The notes under the pieces were generated by a model. The model searched no databases. It saw only the letters and a list, made by a program, of their open reading frames with translations, and was not told where the DNA came from. A program made the position numbers and the translations under genes. From contig NZ_JAMRXH010000004.1 of assembly GCF_023740735.1 (NCBI RefSeq), forward strand, positions 372,001 through 436,000: a stretch of DNA of 64,000 nucleotides, given 5' to 3'. Shown here one piece after another: positions 42,159 through 53,451 of this stretch (positions are counted from its first letter, which is position 1; the number at the start of each line of letters is the position of its first letter). The DNA comes from Nocardia sp. CDC159. GTDB lineage: Bacteria > Actinomycetota > Actinomycetes > Mycobacteriales > Mycobacteriaceae.

Positions 42159-43052
42159 TTACCGCGCCCCGGTGAGATCCATGCCGGGTGCCGCGTCGGT
42201 GAGCGCGGTGTCCGCGGTGATCACTGTCCGGCCGCGGCGGCGAGAGCGGAGGCGTCGCTCCAGCCAGGTCGCGAAGCGCGTCAGCATCCAGTTCAGCGCG
42301 ATCATGATGGCCGCGATGACGATCAGGGCTGGCACCGAGTTGCCCTGAGCCGCGCCGAGTTGCTGGCCCTGACGCACGATCTCCTGATAGGTGATCTGGT
42401 AGCCCAGCGCCGAATCCTTCAGGGCCACCACCATCTGCGAGACGATGGCGGGCAGCATGGCGGTGATCGCCTGCGGTAGCAGAATGATCCGCATCAACTG
42501 GCCCTTGCGCATGCCCAGCGCGGTCGCGGCCTCGGTCTGCCCCTTGGGCAGGGCGCGGATGCCCGAGCGCACGATTTCGGCGATGACCGATCCGTTGTAG
42601 ATGGTCAGTGCGATCACGACCGCGGCGAGCGCCAGCTGGTCCGAGGGGAACAGCGATTCCTGCGCGAAGAGCTGGAACAGGAAGATCATCATCACCAGTA
42701 CGGGGATGGCGCGGGCGAATTCGACGATCACACCCGCGACCACTCGAACCGAGCGATGGTCGGACAGTCGCGCGACGCCGAAGATCATGCCGAGTACGAG
42801 CGCGAACACGATCGACAACACCGCGGCCTGGATTGTTCCCTGCAGGCCGGGCAACAAGTATGTCTGCCAAACCTCGGAATCGAGGAAAGGTTTCCACTTC
42901 TCGGCGGTGAGCTGCCCCTTACTCTCGAAACCGCGATACACGAACCAGAGAGCGGCTGCGGCCAGGACCGCCACCACCACCGAGTAGACGTTGTGCCGCA
43001 CCCGGGCCTTCGGGCCCGGTGCGTCGTAGAGGACCGAAGGCTCCGTACTCAT
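42159..43052 (-). CDS. gluD: Glutamate-type ABC transporter permease
   Basis: A 297-residue polar-amino-acid permease (HisM type). An N-terminal helix is followed by an insert and five core helices. The EAA loop is 'IRALPKGQTEAATALGMRKG' followed by QLMRIILLPQA. It ends with an Arg-rich tail. It pairs with the other permease to form the channel; its ATG overlaps the gluC stop by four bases. Order and type match corynebacterial gluABCD. Confidence 0.9.
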   Translation of the reverse strand: MSTEPSVLYDAPGPKARVRHNVYSVVVAVLAAAALWFVYRGFESKGQLTAEKWKPFLDSEVWQTYLLPGLQGTIQAAVLSIVFALVLGMIFGVARLSDHRSVRVVAGVIVEFARAIPVLVMMIFLFQLFAQESLFPSDQLALAAVVIALTIYNGSVIAEIVRSGIRALPKGQTEAATALGMRKGQLMRIILLPQAITAMLPAIVSQMVVALKDSALGYQITYQEIVRQGQQLGAAQGNSVPALIVIAAIMIALNWMLTRFATWLERRLRSRRRGRTVITADTALTDAAPGMDLTGAR

Positions 43053-43726
43053 CGAGCCACCTCGAATCGCTTGGCCAGCCAACCGAACAGCAGGCCGGTC
43101 GGCAGGGTGAGAAGGACGAAGCCGAACGCGAAGATCGCGCCGATCACCAGAAGTTGCGCCTCGGATTCGATCATTTCCGACATCAAGAACGAGGCCTCGT
43201 GTACGCCGATGGCCGACGCGATCGTCGAATTCTTGGTCAGCGCGATCAGCACGCTGCCCAGCGGGGCGATGACCGATCGGAACGCCTGCGGCAGCACGAT
43301 CAACCGCAGATTCGCGCCGAAGGTGAGGCCCAGCGAGCGCCCCGCTTCGGACTGGCCCAGCGGGACGGTGTTGATGCCCGAGCGCAGCGATTCGCAGACG
43401 AAGGCGCCCGTGTAGATGCTCAGGCCGATCACCGCCCAGCGAAAGGCGTTGTCGGGCAGCGAGTTCTGGCCGTGCGCCAGCTCGATGCGCATCGTGTTGA
43501 GCAGGCCGATCGAGCAAAACACCAGGATGAGGGTGAGTGGGGTGTTGCGGAAGACGGTCACGTACGCCGTGCCGACCCAGCGTGCCACCGGCACCGGTGA
43601 CACCCGCATGGCGGCGACGATGGTGCCGAGGACCAGCGCACCGATCGCCGACAGCACCGTCAGTTTGATTGTCATCCAGAACGCGTCGAGTAGTTGGGAG
43701 TCGTATCTGGAAATCAGGTCGAACAC
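43049..43726 (-). CDS. gluC: Glutamate-type ABC transporter permease
   Basis: A 225-residue permease with five to six membrane helices. The EAA loop is 'INTVPLGQSEAGRSLGLTFG' followed by ANLRLIVLPQA. 'VTVFRNTPLTLILVFCSIGL' is the conserved amino-acid permease block (RNTPL). GTG start. It works with gluD, the lipoprotein and the ATPase encoded upstream in the same operon. Confidence 0.9.
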   Translation of the reverse strand: MFDLISRYDSQLLDAFWMTIKLTVLSAIGALVLGTIVAAMRVSPVPVARWVGTAYVTVFRNTPLTLILVFCSIGLLNTMRIELAHGQNSLPDNAFRWAVIGLSIYTGAFVCESLRSGINTVPLGQSEAGRSLGLTFGANLRLIVLPQAFRSVIAPLGSVLIALTKNSTIASAIGVHEASFLMSEMIESEAQLLVIGAIFAFGFVLLTLPTGLLFGWLAKRFEVAR

Positions 43727-43779
43727 GGCGGACGTGCTCCTCGCGGTATCAGGAAACGGAAGTCGAACTCACCACCGGC

Positions 43780-44607
43780 TCAGTACCGGTCGACGGCCGG
43801 GGGCTGCGGCACCTGGAAACCGGTTCCGGCGAAGTTCTTCTCCAGGGCCGTCTTCCAGGTCCCGTCGCTGATCATTGCCTCGATGGCGTCGTTGATCTTG
43901 TCGCGGGTCTCCTTGTCGCCCTTCTTGACTCCGATGCCGTACTTTTCCGTGGTGAAGGGCTTGTTGACCAGCTTGAGCTGACCCGGGGACTGCGAGGCGT
44001 AACCGGCGAGGATAGCGTTGTCAGTCGTCACGGCGTCCATCGCGCCCGATTTGAGCGCCTCGACGCACAGCGAATACGTGTCGTAGGTCTGCAGTTGCGC
44101 TTCCTTGTAGTTCTTGTCGATGTTCTGCGCCGGTGTCGAACCCTTCACCGAGCACACCTTCTTGCCCTTCAGCGCATCCGGGCCGGTGATGTCGGTGTTG
44201 TCCGCGCGCACCAGCAGGTCCTGGCCCGCGACGTAGTACGGGCCCGCGAAGTCGACCTTCTCCTTGCGCTGGTCGGTGATCGAGTAGGTGCCGACCACGT
44301 AATCGACCTGCCCGTTCTGAATCAGCGTCTCGCGCTGCGCCGTCGGCGCCTCCTTCCAGGTGATGTTCTCCGGCTTCACGCCCAGCTTGCCCGCCACGTA
44401 GGTGGCGACATCGACGTCGAACCCCGAGAACGACCCGTCCTTGTTGCGCAGCCCCAGCCCCGGCTGGTCGTACTTGATGCCGACGGTCAGCTTGCCGTCC
44501 GCGGCGTTCTGGGCCGCGGTCTTCGAGCCGCCGCCGCCGCAGCCGCTGGCTACCGCCGCGATGGCCAGGGCGCCTATGCCGAAGCGCAGTGCACGAGTGA
44601 TCCTCAT
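43780..44607 (-). CDS. gluB: Glutamate-binding lipoprotein of ABC transporter
   Basis: A 275-residue solute-binding protein. The lipoprotein signal peptide ends VASGC, with Cys as the lipid anchor. The SBP_bac_3 domain has 'KLTVGIKYDQPGLGLRNKDG' then SFSGFDVDVATYVA, and 'VDYVVGTYSITDQRKEKVDF' then AGPYYVAGQDLLV, the amino-acid-contact region. Binding of Glu/Gln/Asp is inferred from family and operon. Confidence 0.92.
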   Translation of the reverse strand: MRITRALRFGIGALAIAAVASGCGGGGSKTAAQNAADGKLTVGIKYDQPGLGLRNKDGSFSGFDVDVATYVAGKLGVKPENITWKEAPTAQRETLIQNGQVDYVVGTYSITDQRKEKVDFAGPYYVAGQDLLVRADNTDITGPDALKGKKVCSVKGSTPAQNIDKNYKEAQLQTYDTYSLCVEALKSGAMDAVTTDNAILAGYASQSPGQLKLVNKPFTTEKYGIGVKKGDKETRDKINDAIEAMISDGTWKTALEKNFAGTGFQVPQPPAVDRY

Positions 44608-44652
44608 CGAATTCCTTCTCTCTGGTGAGGTGTGGGTGGTGATTGTCACCGT

Positions 44653-45450
<798 letters not shown>

Positions 45451-45621
45451 GGCTCAGACCTTAAGTTGAAATTGCGGGAAATGCGCAACTTTGCGAAACG
45501 CGTCGATGCTGCTCGGATCACGATCAACCGAATCGTGATATCGGTGATCGGTATCACCCCTGCTCGCGGGGTGGGCAGGCGGGGTGGGTAAGGGCGCGGG
45601 GCCAACCGATACCCTGGACGG

Positions 45622-47172
45622 GTGAATTCGTCGATGCAGCTCGAGGCAGGTTCGGTGGCGGCTACGGAGCCGTCGCGAACCTATGAGGTCCGTACCTACG
45701 GCTGTCAGATGAACGTCCACGACTCCGAGCGCCTGTCGGGCCTGCTCGAGGACGCCGGTTACGTGAGGGCCGCGCCCGGCGCGACCGCCGATCTGGTCGT
45801 GTTCAACACCTGCGCGGTGCGCGAGAACGCCGACAACAAGCTCTACGGGACGCTGGGGCATCTGGCCCCCGTCAAGGCCGAGCGGCCGGGTATGCAGATC
45901 GCCGTCGGCGGCTGCCTGGCGCAGAAGGACCGCGACACCGTCGTGCGCCGCGCGCCGTGGGTGGACGTGGTATTCGGGACGCACAACATCGGCTCGCTGC
46001 CGGTGCTGCTCGAGCGCGCCCGGCACAACGAGCAGGCGCAGGTGGAGATCCTCGAATCGCTCGAGGCCTTCCCCTCCACGCTGCCCGCCCGGCGCGAATC
46101 CTCGTATGCCAGCTGGGTGTCGATCTCGGTGGGCTGCAACAACACCTGCACCTTCTGCATCGTGCCGTCGCTGCGCGGCAAGGAGATCGACCGCCGCCCC
46201 GGCGATGTGCTGGCCGAGGTGCAGGCGCTGGTCGATCAGGGGGTGTTGGAGGTGACGCTGCTCGGGCAGAACGTCAACTCCTACGGCGTGAACTTCGCCG
46301 ATCCCGGCGAGGCCCGCGATCGCAGCGCCTTCGCCAAACTGCTGCGCGCCTGCGGCGGGATCGAGGGGCTGGAGCGGGTGCGGTTCACCTCGCCGCATCC
46401 GGCCGAGTTCACCGACGACGTGATCGAGGCGATGGCCGAGACGCCGAATGTGTGCCCGCAGCTGCACATGCCGCTGCAGTCCGGTTCGGATCGGGTCCTC
46501 AAGGCGATGCGCCGGTCCTATCGCAAGGCCCGCTACCTGGGCATCATCGAAAAGGTGCGGGCGGCGATGCCGCATGCGGCCATCACCACCGACATCATCG
46601 TCGGCTTTCCGGGCGAGACCGAGGAGGACTTCCAGGAGACCCTCGACGTCGTGCGGCAGGCGCGGTTCACCAGCGCGTTCACCTTCCAGTACTCGATTCG
46701 GCCCGGCACGCCGGCCGCGACCATGGCCGATCAGGTGCCCAAGGCGGTCGTGCGGGAGCGCTACGACCGGCTCATCGCGCTACAGGAGCAGATCTCGCTG
46801 GAGGGCAATCGGGCGCTGCTGGGCAGTGAGGTGGAGCTGCTGGTCGCCGAGGGCGCGGGCAAGAAGAACGCGGCGACCGCGCGGATGAGCGGGCGGGCGC
46901 GCGACGGGCGGCTCGTGCACTTCCGGCCGACGGCCGAGGCGGCGATCCGGCCCGGCGATATCGTGACCGTCGAGATCACCGATGCCGCCCCGCACCACCT
47001 GATCGCCGACGGCCCGATCCGCGCCCATCGCCGCACCCGCGCGGGGGACGCGCACGAGCGCGGCGTGACGCCCAAGACCGCGCCCATCGGTGTGGGACTG
47101 GGCATTCCGCGCATCGGCGCGCCGGAACCGGTGCCCGCGGCGGCGGGCTGCGGCAGCGGCTGCGGCGCATGA
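45622..47172 (+). CDS. miaB: MiaB tRNA methylthiotransferase
   Basis: A 516-residue radical-SAM enzyme. The N-terminal UPF0004 domain has cluster Cys residues in '[20 protein letters not shown]', '[15 protein letters not shown]' and '[14 protein letters not shown]'. The radical-SAM motif CxxxCxxC is in '[20 protein letters not shown]', and a TRAM domain is at ~385-450. It adds the 2-methylthio group to i6A37 of tRNA; the substrate is made by MiaA, encoded 3.5 kb downstream. A Pro/Gly/Cys-rich tail ends [11 protein letters not shown] at 45622; ATG at 45634 is possible. Confidence 0.95.
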   Translation: MNSSMQLEAGSVAATEPSRTYEVRTYGCQMNVHDSERLSGLLEDAGYVRAAPGATADLVVFNTCAVRENADNKLYGTLGHLAPVKAERPGMQIAVGGCLAQKDRDTVVRRAPWVDVVFGTHNIGSLPVLLERARHNEQAQVEILESLEAFPSTLPARRESSYASWVSISVGCNNTCTFCIVPSLRGKEIDRRPGDVLAEVQALVDQGVLEVTLLGQNVNSYGVNFADPGEARDRSAFAKLLRACGGIEGLERVRFTSPHPAEFTDDVIEAMAETPNVCPQLHMPLQSGSDRVLKAMRRSYRKARYLGIIEKVRAAMPHAAITTDIIVGFPGETEEDFQETLDVVRQARFTSAFTFQYSIRPGTPAATMADQVPKAVVRERYDRLIALQEQISLEGNRALLGSEVELLVAEGAGKKNAATARMSGRARDGRLVHFRPTAEAAIRPGDIVTVEITDAAPHHLIADGPIRAHRRTRAGDAHERGVTPKTAPIGVGLGIPRIGAPEPVPAAAGCGSGCGA

Positions 47173-47206
47173 TCGCGACGACCGATACGACGAGGCGGTG
47201 ACGGCT

Positions 47207-47878
47207 GTGGCCGATCGGGACAACGACCAAGGGGCGCAGGACGATCCGACACCGCCGGACAACCAGCGGGCGGGCCAGCCAGACGAGGAGAATATGAATC
47301 CGGCCGAGGCCAAGACGTTCGAGCAGTACCACGACGAGCTCGAGGAGGTCGAACGCAAGATCGCCGGGGAGATCGATCCGGGCACCCGGGCGATGGTGGT
47401 GGCGACGGCGGTGTTCGTGCTGCTGCTGTCGCTGGTGCTACCGCACGCCGGATCCGCGCGCGGGCTGGACGTGGTGCTGTTCGACCACACCGCGCAGGTC
47501 GAGCACATCGGGCTGCCGTCGCGGGTGTTCGAGTGGTTCGTGGTGATCTTCGGGATCGGGTTCTCCTCGCTGGCGCTGGTCACCCGCCGGTGGGCGCTGG
47601 CGTGGATCGCGGTCGCCGGTTCGGCCGTCGGCAGCGTCTTCGGTGTGCTGTCGATCTGGCACCGGCAGACGCCGGGCCTCGGCGACTATCGCGGCGCCGG
47701 ACCGGGCATCGGCCTGATTTTGGCGACGCTGGCGATCATCGTGCTCACCTTCCACTGGATCAGGGTGGTGTGGAGCCGCACCGCCATGCAGCTCGAGGCC
47801 GAGGAGCGCCGCCGGGCCGCCGCGGCCCAGCAGGAGGAGCAACACCGCCGCTGGCTGCTCGGCGACGACCAGCCCTAG
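47207..47878 (+). CDS. Conserved membrane protein (Rv2732c-like)
   Basis: 223 residues from GTG at 47207, which has GAGGCGG eight bases upstream; GTG at 47198 is an alternative. An acidic leader and 'FEQYHDELEEVERKIAGEID' precede four membrane helices ('MVVATAVFVLLLSLVLPHAG', 'FEWFVVIFGIGFSSLALV', 'LAWIAVAGSAVGSVFGVL', 'GIGLILATLAIIVLTFHWI'). A charged coiled tail follows. It occupies the place of Rv2732c after miaB. Function unknown. Confidence 0.82.
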   Translation: MADRDNDQGAQDDPTPPDNQRAGQPDEENMNPAEAKTFEQYHDELEEVERKIAGEIDPGTRAMVVATAVFVLLLSLVLPHAGSARGLDVVLFDHTAQVEHIGLPSRVFEWFVVIFGIGFSSLALVTRRWALAWIAVAGSAVGSVFGVLSIWHRQTPGLGDYRGAGPGIGLILATLAIIVLTFHWIRVVWSRTAMQLEAEERRRAAAAQQEEQHRRWLLGDDQP

Positions 47879-47886
47879 CGGACCTT

Positions 47887-47956
47887 CGCACCGTTTCCCG
47901 CGCTTCGCACTCGCTGTGTATGGCCGCAGGGGGTGCGAAGCGCGGGAAACGGTGCG
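47887..47956. terminator. Long bidirectional hairpin terminator
   Basis: A perfect 24-bp inverted repeat, arms 47887-47910 and 47933-47956, begins CGCACCGTTTCCCGCG on the left. The loop is 22 nt. It fills the 90 bp between two convergent genes, and with no strong T-run it is best read as a hairpin-only terminator acting in both directions. Confidence 0.75.
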
Positions 47957-47968
47957 GCGCCGGAGGTG

Positions 47969-49405
47969 TCAGCGCTGGCTGACGGCCCCCTCGGCGGCCT
48001 CGGCCCATTCGCGCCACTGCTTGGCCTGTTCGAGGGCCTTTTCGGCGTCGCGGGTGCGGCCCGCGGCCTGGGCCTTGGCGGCCTGTTCCTCGAACTGGGC
48101 GACGCGTTCGCGGAATTGGGCCGCGCGGGCCATGGCCTCGGGGTCGGTGCGGCGCCACTGGGCGTCGACAGCCTCGCGGACCCGCTTCTCGATCGTGCGC
48201 AGGCGGCCCTCGAGTTCCTGCAGGCGCTCGCGGGGGACCTTGCCGATGGCGTCCCACTTCTCCTGCAGTTCGCGCAGTGCGGCGCGGGCGGCGTCGAGGC
48301 CCGCGGCCGGGTCGATTCGGTCCTCGTAGGTGCGCAGCAGCTCCTCCTTGGCCGCGGCGTTGTGCTCGAATTCGGCATCGCGCTCCGAGGCCGCGGCATT
48401 GCGGGCGGCGAAGAACACGTCCTGCGCGCTCTTGAACCGCCGCCACAGCTGCTCGTCGGCCTCGCGCGGAGCGCGTCCAGCGGCCTTCCACTCGGCCAGC
48501 ATGTCGCGGAAGATCGCGGCGGTGCCGACCCAGTCGGTCGAACTCGACAGCTCCTCCGCGCGCACGCACAGCTCCTCCTTGCGCGCCTTGGCGGCCGCGC
48601 GCTCGCGGTCCAGCTCGGCGAAGTGCGCGCCGCGGCGGCGATTGAACGATTCGCGGGCCTTGGAGAAGCGCCGCCACAGCGCGTCGTCGACCTTGCGGTC
48701 CACCCCGCGAATGGTCTTCCACTCGTCGAGGATCTCGCGCAGCCGATCGCCCGCGGCCTTCCATTGCGTGGATTCGGCCGCGATCTGCTCGGCCTCCGCG
48801 CAGAGCGCCTCCTTGCGCTCGGTCTGCTCGTGGCGGGTGCGCTCCTTCTCCTCCCTGGCATGTGCCGCGGCCTCGTCGGAGTGCTCGATGATGGCCTGCA
48901 GCCGCTTGGCCAGACCGTCGATATCGCCGATCACCGCGGCGGTCGGCAGCGATTCGGCCAGGGCGGTGGCGGTGGCCTTGGTCTTGCGGGCATCGGTCCC
49001 GGCGGCCAGCCGAGCCTCGAGCAGCGCGACCTCGGTGGCCAGATCGTCGAAGCGCCGCCCGAAGTGGGCCAGCCCCTCGGCGGCGTCACCGGCCTGCCAG
49101 GATCCCACCATCCGCTCGCCGTCGGCGGTCCTGACCCAGGCGGTGCCGTCCTCGTCGACGCGGCCCCACTTGCTCGGATCGCTCACGGTCGGCACGACGA
49201 CCGGATGCGGATGTTCCGGGGCCGCACCGGGAACGGGCTTGATCGCATGCGGCTTGGGGGATTCCGGTTTACGGGCACCCGGTTTCGGGGTACCGGGCTT
49301 GAGGGCATCGGCGGGCGTGGGTGGGGTCGCGGCGGAGTTGCTGGACCGCTGTGCCGTGCCGGTGTCCGAATGGGTGGCCTTCTCGGTTCCGCTGTTCTCG
49401 GTCAT
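47969..49405 (-). CDS. DUF349 protein (Rv2731-like)
   Basis: A 478-residue, almost wholly helical and charged protein. A Pro/Lys/Ala leader (~1-75, '[20 protein letters not shown]') is followed by a conserved segment '[20 protein letters not shown]'. Then come three DUF349 repeats, each with a W-K/R-A-A/I-G-x-x-x-R core and LWRRF ('[20 protein letters not shown]', '[20 protein letters not shown]', '[20 protein letters not shown]'). DUF349 proteins include ribosome-associated factors in other bacteria; the role here is unknown. Position equals Rv2731. Confidence 0.88.
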   Translation of the reverse strand: MTENSGTEKATHSDTGTAQRSSNSAATPPTPADALKPGTPKPGARKPESPKPHAIKPVPGAAPEHPHPVVVPTVSDPSKWGRVDEDGTAWVRTADGERMVGSWQAGDAAEGLAHFGRRFDDLATEVALLEARLAAGTDARKTKATATALAESLPTAAVIGDIDGLAKRLQAIIEHSDEAAAHAREEKERTRHEQTERKEALCAEAEQIAAESTQWKAAGDRLREILDEWKTIRGVDRKVDDALWRRFSKARESFNRRRGAHFAELDRERAAAKARKEELCVRAEELSSSTDWVGTAAIFRDMLAEWKAAGRAPREADEQLWRRFKSAQDVFFAARNAAASERDAEFEHNAAAKEELLRTYEDRIDPAAGLDAARAALRELQEKWDAIGKVPRERLQELEGRLRTIEKRVREAVDAQWRRTDPEAMARAAQFRERVAQFEEQAAKAQAAGRTRDAEKALEQAKQWREWAEAAEGAVSQR

Positions 49406-49964
49406 CGCTCCTCGTCCCTGCCGCGCGTCACGGCTGCCTGGTTACGCCCTAGCTCATCCCATTCAACCAGCCAAGAGGCAGATTTGCCGTGTCTTGTTGC
49501 CGGTGCCGCCGGGGTCGAGGTTGCCGGGAGGTGCGAATAGGGGTCCCAAGTGCGATGTTCGAGGTTGCCGGTACAACGGTCGGCGGACCCTTCCGGCCGG
49601 GTTCGGCCCGGGTCGCGGCCGGGGAAAACTGATCGGTTGACCATCTTGCTGGGCGCGCGGCGGCGGGTTTGCCGAACTGTTACCGGAATTGTTGCCGAGG
49701 GGTGTCCGAAATGCCGATCCCGGCCCGGCCAATTGGCGATGCGTTCGGTGAGGAGCGATTTTTCGAGGGCTAACCACCGCGTTGCCTCTCGGTCGTTCGG
49801 TCGCCGATTCCGCTCGATCATCCGCCGCGCACGCCAATCTCCCGAACCCTCCGCGTCGGGGCTGCGGTCGCGTTGCTCGCACCGGCCGCGGCCGCCCGCG
49901 AGCTCGCCGGCTGCCCGCCAGCTGAGCGTCCGGCCCGTCCGGCCCGCCAGCTACGGTTGAGCCT
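49406..49964. other. Intergenic stretch without a recognisable gene
   Basis: About 560 bp between divergent genes. Open frames exist on both strands but none shows protein-like composition or a ribosome site I would accept. The sequence is less strongly biased toward third-position G/C than the flanking genes. Promoters for both neighbours must lie here, but none could be assigned. Confidence 0.45.
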
Positions 49965-50750
49965 GTGTTTCGTGTCGCCGTGCTGATCCCGTCGCCGCCC
50001 GTGCTGGTACCCGAATTGTGTGGTGGGCGGCCGCTGGTGGATGCGGCGCATCCGGCCGCGCGGGTGCCCGCGCTGCGGGAGGCCGTGCTGGCGGCCGGAC
50101 GCGCGCTGGCCGAGCGGGCCGGGCGATGGGTCGTGATCGGGGTGGGTGAACGGCCGCGGCAGGTCGGGCCCGAGGCCGCGGGCACCTTCCGCGGATTCGG
50201 GGCCGATGTGCGGGTCGGGCTGTCCGATGCCGCGTCGAGCGGCGAGGTCGCCGACGCCAATCTGCCGCTGGCCGTGCTGGGCGGCCGCGCCGCCGATCCG
50301 ATGCTGCCGCTGCCCGCGCTGATCGGCGGCTGGCTGCGCGGGCAGGTCGCGCCCGCGGCGGTGGCCGAGGCCCGAATCGTGGCGGCCGACGCGCCCGCCG
50401 CGCGGTGTCTGGAGCTTGGCGCGAAGCTGCGGGCGGAGCTGGACGAGCGCGAGGGGGCGGACGGGGTGCTGGTCGTCGCCGACGGTGCGGCCACGCTGTC
50501 GGTCGCCGCGCCCGGATATCTGGACCCGCGGGCCGCGCAGGTCCAGGACGGCCTCGATCGGGCACTGGCGGCGGGGGATCGGGAGGCGTTGGCGCGCTTG
50601 GACTCCGGATTGTGCGCCGAGCTCGAGGTGTCCGGCCGGGCCGCCTTCCAGGTGCTCGCGGGACTGTTCGACACCGCACCCGAGGTCGAAACCCATTATC
50701 GGGACGCACCCTTCGGGGTCGGCTATCAGGTCAGCGTGTGGCTGCCGTGA
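49965..50750 (+). CDS. LigB-like (class III extradiol dioxygenase fold) protein, Rv2728c-like
   Basis: A 261-residue Ala-rich protein. It opens (M)[19 protein letters not shown], the usual start of the LigB/MEMO fold in actinobacteria, with '[20 protein letters not shown]' and '[20 protein letters not shown]' as core strands and '[20 protein letters not shown]' at the end. The clear His/His/Glu iron site of active dioxygenases is not obvious, so catalysis is doubtful. It overlaps miaA by four bases (GTGA) and occupies the Rv2728c position. Confidence 0.8.
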   Translation: MFRVAVLIPSPPVLVPELCGGRPLVDAAHPAARVPALREAVLAAGRALAERAGRWVVIGVGERPRQVGPEAAGTFRGFGADVRVGLSDAASSGEVADANLPLAVLGGRAADPMLPLPALIGGWLRGQVAPAAVAEARIVAADAPAARCLELGAKLRAELDEREGADGVLVVADGAATLSVAAPGYLDPRAAQVQDGLDRALAAGDREALARLDSGLCAELEVSGRAAFQVLAGLFDTAPEVETHYRDAPFGVGYQVSVWLP

Positions 50751-51685
50751 GGACCCCGATCGCGGTCATCGGGCCCACCGCCACCGGGAAATCCGATTTG
50801 GCGCTGGAATTGGCGCGGCGGCTGGACGGCGAGATCGTGAACATCGACGCCATGCAGCTGTACCGGGGCATGGACATCGGCACCGCGAAGCTGCCGGTCG
50901 CCGAGCGGCGCGGCATCGCGCACCATCAGCTCGACGTCCTCGAGGTCACCGAGACCGCCACCGTCGCCGCGTATCAGACCGCGGCCCGCGCGGACGTCGA
51001 GGACATCATGGCGCGCGGGCGCACCCCGGTGATCGTCGGCGGCTCGATGATGTATGTCCAAGCGCTGCTGGACGATTGGGATTTTCCGGCCACCGATCCC
51101 CAGGTGCGCGCGAAATGGGAGACGGTGCTGGCCGAAAGCGGTGTCGAGGCCGTGCACGCGGCCCTGCGCGCGGCCGATCCGGTGGCCGCCGACACCATCC
51201 TGCCCACCGACGGCCGCCGCATGGTCCGCGCGCTCGAGGTGGTGGAGCTGACCGGCCGCCCGTTCGCCGCCTCGCAGCCGCGGATCGGCGAACCCCGCTG
51301 GGGCACATTGATTCTCGGCGTCGATCGGGAGACCGCCGAGCTCGACGCCCGGATCGAGGCGCGCACCGCGAAGATGTTCGCCGACGGACTCGTCGACGAG
51401 GTGCGCGGACTGCTCGACCGCGGACTGCGCGCGGGCCAGACCGCGCGCCGCGCCATCGGTTATGCACAAGTCCTCGCCTACCTGGACAACGAATACGACC
51501 TGAGACATGCGCAGGAGCGCACCCTCATCGGCACCCGCCGGTACGTGCGGCGGCAGCGCTCGTGGTTTCGCCGCGATCCGCGGGTGCGATGGGTCGACGG
51601 CGCCGATCCGCGGCTGGTGGAGACGGCGTTGGCGCGGGTGCGCGCCCACGCGCCCGGCGACGATCAGGAACGAGTTCGGCAGTGA
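50747..51685 (+). CDS. miaA: MiaA tRNA dimethylallyltransferase
   Basis: A 312-residue protein. P-loop '[20 protein letters not shown]', '[20 protein letters not shown]' (DxxQxY, tRNA base contact), '[20 protein letters not shown]' (GGTGLY-like), and '[20 protein letters not shown]' with the final '[20 protein letters not shown]'. It transfers dimethylallyl to A37 of UNN-reading tRNAs, and MiaB then methylthiolates the product. GTG start overlaps the upstream stop. It overlaps the SpoU gene by GTGA. Confidence 0.95.
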   Translation: MRTPIAVIGPTATGKSDLALELARRLDGEIVNIDAMQLYRGMDIGTAKLPVAERRGIAHHQLDVLEVTETATVAAYQTAARADVEDIMARGRTPVIVGGSMMYVQALLDDWDFPATDPQVRAKWETVLAESGVEAVHAALRAADPVAADTILPTDGRRMVRALEVVELTGRPFAASQPRIGEPRWGTLILGVDRETAELDARIEARTAKMFADGLVDEVRGLLDRGLRAGQTARRAIGYAQVLAYLDNEYDLRHAQERTLIGTRRYVRRQRSWFRRDPRVRWVDGADPRLVETALARVRAHAPGDDQERVRQ

Positions 51686-52506
51686 CCACCCGTAACGCCG
51701 CGGTCGGTGAATGGCAGGCCTACCTCACCAATCGCGCCAAACGCCACCGCGACGGCCGCTTCCTCGTACACGGCCGCGCCGCGCTCACCGCGGCCGTGAC
51801 GCACCACTGGCCGCTCGAGACCCTGCTGTATCGGCTCGGTCCGCCCGAACTACCGGAGTGGGCGCGGCGGCTGCTCGACACCAGCGGCGCGCCGAGTACG
51901 GGGCTGGTTCCCGAGTTGATGACCGAGCTGTCCGAAACCGACACGGGCGCACCGGAACTGGTGGCGGTGGCCAAGACGCGCGATCCCAGCCTGGCGGATT
52001 TCGCGCCCGGTGCGGCGGGCGATCGCGAGTCGCCCGTGGTTGTGGTGATCGAACAGCCCCGGTCCGCGTTGCGGCTGGGCAGCGTGATCCGCACGGCGCA
52101 CGGTTTCGGGGCCGCCGCGGTGGTGATCAGCGGCGCCGGGGCCGATCACTACGACCCGCAGTGCGTGCGGGCCTCGGACGGCTCGCTGTTCGCGCTACCG
52201 GTGTTCCGCGTGCCCGGTGCGGGGCCCGTGCACGACTTCTGCGATCGGCAGGCCGGGCGCGACATCGCGACCTGGATCGTCGGCGTCGTCCCGCACCACG
52301 CGGGCGGGCAGACGCGGGCGGTGTACGAGCAGGACTTCCGGGATGCGACGATCGTGGTGATCGGCGACGAGGCCGAGGATCTGGGCCCGGCCTGGCGCGA
52401 GGGCTGCGACGAGCTGGTCTCGATTCCGGTGGCGGGAGCGGTCGCGGCCCCGTGTGCGGCGTCGATCGCCCTGTACGAAATCTTCCGGCAGCGCCGGACG
52501 TTCTAG
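51682..52506 (+). CDS. SpoU/TrmH-family RNA 2'-O-methyltransferase with altered motifs
   Basis: A 274-residue protein. An N-terminal substrate domain ('[20 protein letters not shown]') is followed by a SPOUT knot domain. Motif 1 is '[20 protein letters not shown]', keeping the catalytic-region Arg but with Arg where most relatives have Asn before LG. Motif 2 is '[16 protein letters not shown]'. Motif 3 is '[20 protein letters not shown]', in which the usual SLNxSxA is replaced. It may be a diverged subgroup or have reduced activity. Target RNA unknown. Within the miaA-dapF operon. Confidence 0.82.
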   Translation: MTTRNAAVGEWQAYLTNRAKRHRDGRFLVHGRAALTAAVTHHWPLETLLYRLGPPELPEWARRLLDTSGAPSTGLVPELMTELSETDTGAPELVAVAKTRDPSLADFAPGAAGDRESPVVVVIEQPRSALRLGSVIRTAHGFGAAAVVISGAGADHYDPQCVRASDGSLFALPVFRVPGAGPVHDFCDRQAGRDIATWIVGVVPHHAGGQTRAVYEQDFRDATIVVIGDEAEDLGPAWREGCDELVSIPVAGAVAAPCAASIALYEIFRQRRTF

Positions 52507-52514
52507 TGGGAGAT

Positions 52515-53408
52515 ATGGATATCGAATTCACCAAGGGCCACGGCACCCAGAACGACTTCGTGGTGCTGCCCGATCAGGACGCCGCGCTGGAGCTGAGCGC
52601 GGATCGCGTTGCGGCGCTGTGTGATCGGCGGCGCGGCATCGGGGCCGACGGGGTGCTACGGGTGGCGCGCGCCGGTGCGCTGCGCACGGCCGGTGTGCTC
52701 GCGACGCTGCCGGAGGGCGTGGACGAAGGCGACTGGTTCATGGACTACCGCAATGCCGACGGCTCCGTCGCCGAGATGTGCGGCAACGGCGTGCGGGTGT
52801 TCGCCCACTATCTGGTGGCGAACGGACTGGAGCAGCGCGACGAATTCGTCGTCGGCAGCCGCGCCGGGGCCCGGCCAGTGGTCGTACACGGCTACGACGG
52901 CGTGGTCGGTGATGTGACGGTCGCCATGGGCCGGGTGCGCGACCTGGGTGAATCCACCGCGACGATCGGCGGCCGCGCACTGTCCGGCCTCGGCATCGAC
53001 GTCGGCAATCCGCATCTGGCCTGTGTCGATCCCGAGCTGAGCGCCGACACGCTGGCCGCGCTGGATCTGGCCGTGCCGCCCGGCTACGACCCGAAGCTGT
53101 TCCCGCAGGGGGTGAACATCGAGATCCTCACCGCCCTCGACGACGCCGGTTCGGTGGATATGCGTGTCTACGAGCGCGGCGTGGGCGAAACCCGTTCCTG
53201 CGGAACGGGAACCGTGGCCGCGGCCGCCGCCGCGCTGGTCCGGGAGGGCTTCGAGCTCGCGGCCGACAGCGGTGCGGTCCGGGTGCGCATCCCGGGCGGC
53301 GAGGTGACTGTCGGCATCGAGGCGGGACAGGCGACGCTGCGCGGACCCTCGGTGCTGGTCGCCTCGGGCCGCCTCGCCGGTGCGTGGTGGGCGGGGTCGC
53401 TGAAATAA
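52515..53408 (+). CDS. dapF: Diaminopimelate epimerase
   Basis: A 297-residue protein. '[20 protein letters not shown]' contains the N-terminal family block. The two catalytic cysteines are in '[18 protein letters not shown]' and '[19 protein letters not shown]'. It interconverts LL- and meso-diaminopimelate for lysine and the peptidoglycan cross-link. Start ATG at 52515 with GGGAG close upstream; eight bases separate it from the SpoU gene. Confidence 0.95.
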   Translation: MDIEFTKGHGTQNDFVVLPDQDAALELSADRVAALCDRRRGIGADGVLRVARAGALRTAGVLATLPEGVDEGDWFMDYRNADGSVAEMCGNGVRVFAHYLVANGLEQRDEFVVGSRAGARPVVVHGYDGVVGDVTVAMGRVRDLGESTATIGGRALSGLGIDVGNPHLACVDPELSADTLAALDLAVPPGYDPKLFPQGVNIEILTALDDAGSVDMRVYERGVGETRSCGTGTVAAAAAALVREGFELAADSGAVRVRIPGGEVTVGIEAGQATLRGPSVLVASGRLAGAWWAGSLK

Positions 53409-53451
53409 GTCGGGTGCGCCCCGTCGTTGAGTCGTGGGACCATGGAGGCGT

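Noticed and set aside
49402..49821. 139-codon open frame on the minus strand upstream of the DUF349 gene
   Set aside because: Arg/Pro-rich, no recognisable domain, no ribosome site, and it overlaps the DUF349 start; treated as chance.
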